Shown: positions 1 to 5,277 of the stretch, one piece after another
Position numbering within the stretch: position 1 is the stretch's first letter
How the letters are laid out: each line of letters opens with the position of its first letter
From: Hyphomicrobiales bacterium
GTDB lineage: Bacteria; Pseudomonadota; Alphaproteobacteria; Rhizobiales; Aestuariivirgaceae
Direction: 5' to 3'
Assembly: GCA_026987255.1 (NCBI GenBank)
Contig: JALSNA010000056.1
Coordinates: 1-5,277, forward strand
DNA: 5,277 nt
Notes under the pieces: generated by a model
Seen by the model: only the letters and a program-made list of their open reading frames with translations
Told to the model about the DNA's origin: nothing
The model's database searches: none
Position numbers and translations under genes: made by a program

Positions 1-3
1 TCT

Positions 4-58
4 GCGGCCTTGTCTTGCCCACCAATAGTGGCGCTATTGGTGGGCAAGACAAGGCCGC
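4..58. repeat. Perfect 25-bp inverted repeat (hairpin) with 5-base loop
   Basis: Bases 4-28 are the exact reverse complement of bases 34-58, with loop TGGCG at 29-33. All 25 pairs match, and the match stops at both ends (3/59 and 29/33 are not Watson-Crick). As RNA or extruded DNA this would be an extremely stable hairpin. No T-tract follows on either strand (GCTGAGATGC on the right, AGA on the left-reading strand), so it is not a classical rho-independent terminator. It could still protect the 3' end or stop transcription of a gene lying just left of the window. The upstream gene is not visible, so the function is undetermined; a palindromic repeat element is the main alternative. Confidence 0.9.
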
Positions 59-90
59 TGAGATGCAGTGCATTTGTCGCCCGAAGGGGA

Positions 91-166
91 TGGCGGCCAG
101 CAACAGGAGAGAAGCGCTTACGCTTGTAATTGCACATTTTTCATGGTCTCCTGTTGCTGGCCGCCA
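91..166. repeat. Perfect 20-bp inverted repeat with 36-base spacer
   Basis: Bases 91-110 are the exact reverse complement of 147-166. Pairing ends abruptly at both sides (90/167 and 111/146 do not pair). The 36-base spacer contains a small nested hairpin, AAGCG (112-116) with CGCTT (121-125) around loop CTTA, followed by an AT-rich stretch with a run of five T. The element starts 32 bases after the end of the first inverted repeat and shares only a short GCGGCC core with it, so the two are not copies of each other. No reading frame runs convincingly through it. Function is unknown; a terminator relic, a small palindromic mobile element or a regulatory structure are possible. Confidence 0.88.
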
Positions 167-184
167 GACTGGCGCCACGTTTTT
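159..184 (+). terminator. Possible weak rho-independent terminator overlapping the second inverted repeat
   Basis: A short GC-rich stem can form from 159-166 with 170-176: seven pairs, one bulged C at 162 and a three-base loop, GAC. It is followed three bases later by five T (180-184). It would act on transcripts arriving from the left edge. Its left arm lies inside the right arm (147-166) of the 20-bp inverted repeat, so the two structures are mutually exclusive. The stem is short and the gene it would terminate is outside the window, so this is only a candidate. Confidence 0.35.
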
Positions 185-185
185 A

Positions 186-655
186 TTGAGTCCAGACCCT
201 AGACCTCCGCCCCTGCCGGTTTCAAGCGAAAAACATTTGCTTGCGTCAGCATGGCGATACAATTTTTGCGCCCCCCGGCGAGGACATGGCTGTTCGCAGC
301 GCCCATCCATGATGCAAAAACTTCTTCACACATGCGCGGAGCACGGGAGGCAGACGATTTGTCACGCCGCCTGCCCGGGTCTGCGAATCGCGCCAGAGCC
401 GCTCTGCACCGAACAAAACTCTTGACGAATGCCGGATTTTGGTTTCCGATAAGACTCATAGAGGTGCCGCGCGGGCATCTCTTCAGGGAGACAAGCATAA
501 CCAGAAGGGGGAGGTCTGCGCAAGGCCCGATACTCTTGTATATTCAAAGAGAGCGAAAGCCGGATTGACGGCCGCCGACGCAATGTCATGACGGTTTTGA
601 TCCGGTGCTTTTGCGCATCTTCGCCCAGCGTCCAACAGAGGAAAGAAGGAAACTC
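186..655. other. Gene-free region upstream of aapJ
   Basis: No reading frame in this stretch looks like a real gene. The longest open frames (for example 199-498 on the - strand and 251-568 on the + strand) overlap each other, have irregular composition, and lack a good ribosome binding site or any recognisable motif. The sequence is visibly less GC-rich than the operon and has several A/T runs. Visible items are an 8-bp imperfect hairpin at 461-481 (one G-U pair, loop GCGCG), an isolated TTGACG at 422-427 without a well-placed -10 box, a TATATT at 539-544, an 8-base palindrome GTCATGAC at 585-592 (off by a base at most), and an imperfect stem 556-565 with 600-611. It most likely holds the aap promoter and regulatory sites. 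Confidence 0.7.
516..544 (+). promoter_or_regulatory. Candidate sigma-70-type promoter for aapJQMP
   Basis: TATATT at 539-544 matches five of six bases of the -10 consensus TATAAT. With a 17-base spacer the -35 position is CTGCGC (516-521), matching only three of six bases of TTGACA. Transcription would start near 551, giving a leader of about 105 bases before aapJ. The poor -35 would fit a promoter needing an activator, which is plausible for a nitrogen- or carbon-regulated uptake operon, but no activator site is identifiable. A competing TTGACG at 422-427 lacks a convincing -10 at the right distance. This is a pattern match only. Confidence 0.3.
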
Positions 656-1675
656 ATGAAACGCACTCTGCTTTCGATCGCTCTCGGTGCCGCCGTATCC
701 ATCGCCGCCGCCACCGCCGCCTCCGCCGGCACTCTCGATGATGTCAAGGCCAAGGGCTTTGTCCAGTGCGGCGTGTCCCAGGGCCTGCCCGGCTTCTCCA
801 ACCCCGATGACAAGGGCAACTGGGTCGGCATCGACGTCGATGTCTGCCGCGCCGTGGCCGCCGCCATTTTCGGCGATGCCTCCAAGGTGAAGTTCACGCC
901 GCTGTCGGCCAAGGAGCGTTTCACCGCCCTGCAGTCCGGCGAGATCGACATGCTCTCGCGCAACACCACCTGGACGGCCACCCGCGACACCGCCCTGGGC
1001 CTGAACTTCGCCGGCGTCAACTACTATGACGGCCAGGGCTTCATGGTGCGCAAGAAACTCGGCGTCACCTCCGCCCTGCAGCTCAACGGCGCTGCCGTGT
1101 GCACCAACACCGGCACCACCACCGAGCTCAACGTCGCCGACTTCTTCCGCTCCCACAAGATGCAGTATGAAGTGGTCGCCTTCGAGAAGTCCGACGAGGT
1201 GGTCAAGGCCTATGACGAGGGCCGTTGCGACGTCTACACCACCGACCGTTCCGGCCTCGCCGCCCAGCGCCTGAAGCTGAAGAACCCGGACGAGCACATG
1301 GTGCTGCCCGAGATCATCTCCAAGGAGCCGCTCGGCCCCGTGGTGCGCCAGGGCGACGACCAGTGGTTCAACCTCGTCAAGTGGACCCTTTTCGCCATGC
1401 TCAACGCCGAGGAGCTCGGCGTGACCTCCAAGAACGTCGACGAGATGAAGGGCTCCTCCAACCCCGCCATCAAGCGCCTGCTCGGCGTGGAAGGCAAGTA
1501 TGGCGAGAACCTCGGCGTCTCCAACGCCTGGGCCTACAACATCGTCAAGCAGGTGGGCAACTACGGCGAATCCTATGACCGCAACGTCGGCCCCAAGACC
1601 CCCCTCGGCCTGGCGCGCGGCCTCAATGCCCTGTGGAACAAGGGCGGCATCCAGTATGCCCCGCCGATCCGCTAA
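656..1675 (+). CDS. aapJ: General L-amino-acid ABC transporter, periplasmic substrate-binding protein AapJ
   Basis: This 339-residue protein is the periplasmic receptor that captures a broad range of L-amino acids and delivers them to the AapQ/AapM channel. Residues 1-24 form a clear Sec signal peptide: KR at 2-3, a hydrophobic core, and an ASA motif at 22-24 with cleavage before Gly25. The family-3 solute-binding signature is at 58-71 (GIDVDVCRAV...). Arg110 in TWTATRDT is the expected ligand carboxylate-binding arginine, and Asp197 in YTTDRSGL is the likely amino-group ligand. The VCTNTGTTTELN block at 148-159 is typical of AapJ and the related BztA. Cysteines at 38, 64, 149 and 191 could form disulfides in the periplasm (inference). 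ATG 656 is chosen over the in-frame GTG at 605 because GAAGGA (645-650) sits five bases upstream and the signal peptide begins there. The length is normal for AapJ. First gene of the operon. Confidence 0.95.
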   Translation: MKRTLLSIALGAAVSIAAATAASAGTLDDVKAKGFVQCGVSQGLPGFSNPDDKGNWVGIDVDVCRAVAAAIFGDASKVKFTPLSAKERFTALQSGEIDMLSRNTTWTATRDTALGLNFAGVNYYDGQGFMVRKKLGVTSALQLNGAAVCTNTGTTTELNVADFFRSHKMQYEVVAFEKSDEVVKAYDEGRCDVYTTDRSGLAAQRLKLKNPDEHMVLPEIISKEPLGPVVRQGDDQWFNLVKWTLFAMLNAEELGVTSKNVDEMKGSSNPAIKRLLGVEGKYGENLGVSNAWAYNIVKQVGNYGESYDRNVGPKTPLGLARGLNALWNKGGIQYAPPIR

Positions 1676-1694
1676 GGCATCCTGACAAGAACGC

Positions 1695-1735
1695 TCCGGC
1701 GGCCGCGGGGGACATTTCCCTCGCGGCCCGCCGGA
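1695..1735 (+). promoter_or_regulatory. Stable intercistronic hairpin between aapJ and aapQ
   Basis: Bases 1695-1712 pair with 1717-1735 to give an 18-bp, almost entirely G-C stem with one bulged C (1727), one G-U pair (1708/1721) and a four-base loop, CATT. It starts 20 bases after the aapJ stop and is followed by ATTCCTGTTCC rather than a T-tract, so it should not be a full terminator. In many binding-protein operons such a structure stabilises the upstream mRNA segment and lowers downstream expression, giving excess binding protein over permease. That role is inferred here from position and structure. Confidence 0.75.
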
Positions 1736-1800
1736 CATTCCTGTTCCAAGGCTCGGCCCTCCGGCATGGACAATGACCCGCAAAAGGGCGCATCCGGATC

Positions 1801-1849
1801 AAGGAGCCGGTGAGTGAGCAGTTCCCGAAGAGGGGGGGAGTCCAACATG
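1801..1849 (+). promoter_or_regulatory. Two competing ribosome binding sites and starts for aapQ
   Basis: AAGGAG at 1801-1806 lies seven bases before an in-frame GTG at 1814. A purine-rich AGGGGGGGAG at 1831-1840 lies six bases before the in-frame ATG at 1847. Both are usable by spacing and would give AapQ proteins differing by 11 residues at the N-terminus (SSSRRGGESN added). A third GTG at 1810 is out of frame. The ATG is preferred because of its codon and adjacent purine tract, but the first site has the better Shine-Dalgarno match. Confidence 0.6.
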
Positions 1850-3028
1850 AGCGTGGCAACGGGCGAAGAATCCGCCAAGGTGCCCTTGTGGAACAATCCG
1901 AAGGTGCGCGCCATCGTGTCGCAAGCCCTTCTGATCGCATTCCTGGCCTGGGCCTTCTGGACCATATTCCAGAACACCGTGCACAATCTGGAACAGCGCA
2001 AGATCGCTTCCGGATTCGATTTTCTCAGCACCACCGCCGGTTTCGGCATCAATCAGGTTCTTTTTCTCGATTACACCGAGGAATCCTCCTACGGCACGGC
2101 CTTTCTCGTCGGCCTGATCAACACCCTGGTGCTCTCCGGCATCGGCATTGTCTGCGCCACCATCCTGGGCTTCATCGTCGGCATCATGCGGCTGTCCAAG
2201 AACTGGGTGATCGCCAAGCTGGCGGCCGGATATGTGGAGATTTTCCGCAATATCCCGCTGTTGTTGCAGATCATCGTCTGGTACAAGGCGGTTCTCGGCC
2301 CCTTGCCCGGCCCGCGCCAGTCCATATCCCTGGGCAGCTTCTTTCTCAACAATCGCGGGCTTTATTCGCCCAAGCCCATTTTCGCCGATGCCTGGTGGTT
2401 CGTGGTCGCCGCCTTCTTTCTCGCCATCATCGCCTCTTTCATCCTCGCCAAGTGGGCAAGGAAGCGCCTCGATGAAACCGGCCAGCCCTTCCCGGTCTTT
2501 CTCACCTCATTGGGCATGATCATCGGCCTGCCCCTGGTGGTCTATTTCCTCGCCGGCATGCCGGTGCATCTGGACTATCCGGCCCTGAAGGGCTTCAACT
2601 TCCGCGGTGGCATGCGCATCATCCCCGAGTTCATCGCCATGCTGCTGGCCCTGTCCATCTATACGGCCACCTTCATCGCCGAGATCGTGCGCGCCGGCAT
2701 CCAGTCGGTCTCCTATGGCCAGACGGAAGCGGCCCTGGCCCTGGGGCTGACGCGCGGCCAGATGCTGCGCTTCGTGGTCGTGCCGCAGGCCATGCGGGTC
2801 ATCATTCCGCCCCTGACCAGCCAGTATCTGAACCTGACCAAGAACTCCTCCCTGGCGGTGGCCATCGCCTATCCCGATCTCGTCGCGGTGGGCGGCATCA
2901 TCCTCAACCAGTCCGGCCAGGCCATCGAGATCATCGGCCTGTGGATGCTGGTCTATCTGTCCATATCGCTTGGCACATCGGCCTTCATGAACTGGTACAA
3001 TGCCAAGATGAAACTGGTGGAGCGCTAG
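1847..3028 (+). CDS. aapQ: General L-amino-acid ABC transporter, inner-membrane permease AapQ
   Basis: AapQ is one of the two membrane subunits that form the amino-acid channel; its partner is AapM. The 393-residue product has a short cytoplasmic N-terminus, a first membrane helix at about 20-42, then the Aap-typical periplasmic stretch NLEQRKIASGFDFLSTTAGFGI (about 47-68). The polar-amino-acid permease domain follows, with helices from about 84 onward (GLINTLVLSG at 89-98). A variable middle region with two more hydrophobic segments precedes the EAA loop: EAA at 294-296, Gly300, ending in VVPQAMRVIIPP. This loop docks on the AapP ATPase. The C-terminal NLTKNSSLAVAIAYPDLV block is typical of the family. 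The length is usual for AapQ, about 150 residues longer than HisQ-type permeases. An alternative start at GTG 1814 would give 404 residues. It is separated from aapJ by 171 bases including a strong hairpin, and from aapM by three bases. Confidence 0.94.
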   Translation: MSVATGEESAKVPLWNNPKVRAIVSQALLIAFLAWAFWTIFQNTVHNLEQRKIASGFDFLSTTAGFGINQVLFLDYTEESSYGTAFLVGLINTLVLSGIGIVCATILGFIVGIMRLSKNWVIAKLAAGYVEIFRNIPLLLQIIVWYKAVLGPLPGPRQSISLGSFFLNNRGLYSPKPIFADAWWFVVAAFFLAIIASFILAKWARKRLDETGQPFPVFLTSLGMIIGLPLVVYFLAGMPVHLDYPALKGFNFRGGMRIIPEFIAMLLALSIYTATFIAEIVRAGIQSVSYGQTEAALALGLTRGQMLRFVVVPQAMRVIIPPLTSQYLNLTKNSSLAVAIAYPDLVAVGGIILNQSGQAIEIIGLWMLVYLSISLGTSAFMNWYNAKMKLVER

Positions 3029-3031
3029 GCC

Positions 3032-4180
3032 ATGACCCGGAAATCCCACGAAACCAGCTTTTTCCGCACCGAGATGCTGCCGCCCAAGCCGCCGCCACCG
3101 GCGACCACCGGCGTGCTCGGCTGGATGCGCAAGCATCTGTTCTCCGACTGGCTCAACACCATCTTGACCTTCATCGGCATCTACATCATCTGGCTGATCG
3201 TCAGCAGCTTCGTCCAGTTCGCCCTCATCGATGCCGTCTGGAGCGGCGCCGACCGCAAGGCCTGTCTGCCCCATGATGGCATCGAGGTTGGCGCCTGCTG
3301 GGCCTTCGTTCATGCCAAGTTCAACCAGTTCATGTATGGCTTCTATCCGCGCGCTCTGCAATGGCGGGTCAATCTGACCTATATCGTGGGCATTCTGCTG
3401 CTTGTGCCCATGCTCATCCCCAAGCTGCCCTACAAGCGCCTCAACGGCATCCTGCTGCTGGTGGTCTTCCCCATCTTCGCCTACCTGATGCTTTATGGCG
3501 CGCCCTCCCTGGGGCTGGACAAGGTGGAAACCACGAAGTGGGGCGGCCTGCTGCTGACATTGGTGATCGCCATCACCGGCATTGTCACCTCCCTGCCGCT
3601 GGGCGTTCTTCTGGCCCTTGGCCGGCAGTCCAAGATGCCCATCGTGCGCCTCGTCTCGGTGATCTTCATCGAGTTCTGGCGCGGCGTGCCGCTGATCACC
3701 GTGCTCTTCATGTCCTCGGTCATGCTGCCGCTGTTTCTGCCCGAGGGCGTCACCCTCGACAAGGTGGTGCGCCCGCTCGTCGGCGTGGCCCTGTTCTCGG
3801 CCGCCTACATGGCCGAGGTGGTGCGCGGCGGCCTGCAGGCCATCCCCAAGGGCCAGTATGAAGGCGCCATGGCCCTGGGCCTGTCCTATTGGCAGATGAT
3901 GCGCTTCATCATCCTGCCGCAGGCATTGAAACTGGTCATTCCCGGCATCGTCAACACCTTCATCGGCCTGTTCAAGGACACCTCCCTGGTCTCCATCATC
4001 GGCCTGATGGACCTGCTGGGCATCGTCCAGAGCTCCCTGGCGGACGCCAAGTGGGCCACCCCCACCACCGCGCCCACCGCCTATCTCTTCCTGGCGATGA
4101 TCTACTGGACGTTCTGCTTCAGCATGTCGCGCTATTCGATATTCATGGAGAACCTGCTCCATACCGGTCACAAACGATAA
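3032..4180 (+). CDS. aapM: General L-amino-acid ABC transporter, inner-membrane permease AapM
   Basis: AapM is the second channel subunit, pairing with AapQ. The 382-residue product begins with a cytoplasmic tail containing a proline-rich patch (PPKPPPP, 17-23). A membrane helix follows at about 41-65, then a periplasmic segment with two cysteines (C78, C89) and the Aap-typical [20 protein letters not shown] block (87-106), then helices at about 112-129 and 138-155. The permease domain proper starts near Trp170 ([11 protein letters not shown]). The EAA loop that contacts the ATPase is at about 277-301 (E277, G278, A279, G283, ending [11 protein letters not shown]); here the middle Ala of EAA is Gly, a tolerated variant. 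The [23 protein letters not shown] block near the C-terminus is characteristic. ATG 3032 is three bases after the aapQ stop, with GGAG at 3019-3022 inside the end of aapQ as its ribosome binding site, suggesting translational coupling. Confidence 0.94.
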   Translation: MTRKSHETSFFRTEMLPPKPPPPATTGVLGWMRKHLFSDWLNTILTFIGIYIIWLIVSSFVQFALIDAVWSGADRKACLPHDGIEVGACWAFVHAKFNQFMYGFYPRALQWRVNLTYIVGILLLVPMLIPKLPYKRLNGILLLVVFPIFAYLMLYGAPSLGLDKVETTKWGGLLLTLVIAITGIVTSLPLGVLLALGRQSKMPIVRLVSVIFIEFWRGVPLITVLFMSSVMLPLFLPEGVTLDKVVRPLVGVALFSAAYMAEVVRGGLQAIPKGQYEGAMALGLSYWQMMRFIILPQALKLVIPGIVNTFIGLFKDTSLVSIIGLMDLLGIVQSSLADAKWATPTTAPTAYLFLAMIYWTFCFSMSRYSIFMENLLHTGHKR

Positions 4181-4191
4181 GGACCTGCAAG

Positions 4192-4962
<771 letters not shown>

Positions 4963-4986
4963 CCGGGGCGTGGAACGCATGAAACA

Positions 4987-5019
4987 AAAAGGCCCTGCGA
5001 CATACCCGCGGGGCCTTTT
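4987..5019. terminator. Bidirectional rho-independent terminator between convergent genes
   Basis: Bases 4987-4999 pair with 5007-5019: 13 pairs including four A-T at the base and one G-U (4996/5010), around a seven-base loop, ACATACC. The A-run 4986-4990 and T-run 5016-5019 supply the U-tract for transcripts from either direction. It ends the + strand aap operon 24 bases after the aapP stop and also lies 42 bases beyond the stop of the - strand gene. Confidence 0.88.
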
Positions 5020-5020
5020 C

Positions 5021-5040
5021 ATGCCGTCCGGCCACGGCAT
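5021..5040. repeat. Second short hairpin adjacent to the terminator
   Basis: ATGCCGT (5021-5027) is the exact reverse complement of ACGGCAT (5034-5040), with loop CCGGCC. On the + strand it is followed by CACCAG and then four T (5048-5051), so it could serve as a weak back-up terminator for aap transcripts. On the - strand it precedes the main terminator and has no T-tract of its own. Confidence 0.55.
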
Positions 5041-5060
5041 CACCAGCTTTTGAAGCACCC

Positions 5061-5277
5061 TCAAGCCGCCAGCAGCCAGGCCAGTATCAGGTTGGCCAGC
5101 AAGGACACCCCGGCCAGCCATTTCCATACCTTCACCGGGTCGCGCTCCAGCAGCGGCGCTTTTTCCCGCATGTCGAATTTCGGATTGGGGCGCGTCAGGT
5201 CGAGCTCGAAGGCGCTCATGGTGGCATAGCGTTTCGCCGGAGTCTTGCGCACCGCCTTGTGCAGCGCCGCATCCACC
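5061..5277 (-). CDS. C-terminal part of a probable membrane-anchored serine/threonine protein kinase (partial)
   Basis: Only the last 71 codons are in the window; the gene continues past the right edge, and the first visible codon (GTG, Val) is internal. The fragment opens with DAALHKAVRKTPAKRYATMSAFELDL, which resembles the end of the Hanks-type kinase catalytic domain (subdomain XI, with the conserved Arg at residue 16 of the fragment). A linker with PNP and PLLERDP follows, then one hydrophobic helix at about 50-70 ending in AA at the stop. This tail matches the pattern I know from bacterial kinases, including PP2C phosphatase-kinase fusions, that end in a single membrane anchor. The catalytic motifs are outside the window, so neither activity nor a phosphatase half can be confirmed. 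It is convergent with aapP and shares its terminator; there is no sign that it belongs to the aap system. Confidence 0.7.
   Translation of the reverse strand, partial: VDAALHKAVRKTPAKRYATMSAFELDLTRPNPKFDMREKAPLLERDPVKVWKWLAGVSLLANLILAWLLAA

Noticed and set aside
1..185. CRISPR array or insertion-sequence ends
   Set aside because: There are no regularly spaced direct repeats, no transposase frame between or beside the inverted repeats, and no visible target-site duplication.
129..270. Possible sigma-54 (-24/-12) promoter or NtrC site, expected for a nitrogen-controlled operon
   Set aside because: GG and GC dinucleotides near TTGCT (154-158) and TTGCG (266-270) are not ten bases apart, and TGCACA at 131-136 has no matching second half-site.
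422..453. TTGACG as a -35 box with CCGATA or GATAAG as a -10 box
   Set aside because: At 16-18 base spacing the -10 candidates match poorly, and the better GATAAG is about 20 bases away.
15..568. Several 100-136 codon frames on both strands in the upstream region
   Set aside because: They overlap each other, run through the inverted repeats, lack good ribosome binding sites and show no protein-like pattern.
362..1783. Open frame of 473 codons on the - strand opposite aapJ
   Set aside because: It is a shadow of aapJ caused by strong third-position G/C bias. The translation is rich in G, H, A, V and D, without domain motifs, and aapJ is unambiguous.
2507..4171. Open frame of 554 codons on the - strand opposite aapQ and aapM
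   Set aside because: It spans two well-identified genes and their junction. Its low-complexity composition, rich in H, D, Q and G, is typical of antisense shadows in GC-rich DNA.

Overview
The window carries a complete general L-amino-acid ABC transporter operon of the Aap type (aapJ-aapQ-aapM-aapP, all on the + strand). A roughly 650-base gene-free region lies upstream of it, and the 3' end of an unrelated gene converges on it from the right. High GC, strong C/G bias at third codon positions, and the Aap-specific protein features (two large fused-length permeases of 393 and 382 residues and a binding protein of 339 residues) suggest an alphaproteobacterium, possibly of the Rhodospirillales or Hyphomicrobiales. 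The genus cannot be fixed from the sequence.

Layout: bases 1-185 hold two strikingly perfect inverted repeats, with 25-bp arms at 4-58 and 20-bp arms at 91-166. Next to the second is a small terminator-like hairpin with a T-tract. Bases 186-655 contain no convincing gene; they hold a weak promoter candidate (about 516-544) and the aapJ leader. aapJ (656-1675) is followed by a very stable GC-rich intercistronic hairpin (1695-1735). Then come aapQ (1847-3028), aapM (3032-4180) and aapP (4192-4962), packed with gaps of 3 and 11 bases. A bidirectional rho-independent terminator (4987-5019) and a second hairpin (5021-5040) close the operon. They separate it from a - strand gene whose last 71 codons are visible (5061-5277) and which resembles the C-terminus of a membrane-anchored serine/threonine protein kinase.

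How the genes work together: AapJ is exported to the periplasm and captures L-amino acids. AapQ and AapM form the heterodimeric inner-membrane channel, and AapP is the cytoplasmic ATPase that drives uptake. The gene order and the hairpin after aapJ fit the common arrangement in which the binding protein is made in excess over the membrane and ATPase subunits.

I found no evidence of a new biological system. The operon is a standard one. The features most worth a second look are the paired perfect palindromes at the left edge, the intercistronic hairpin, the two competing aapQ starts, and a short upstream reading frame whose stop overlaps the aapJ start.
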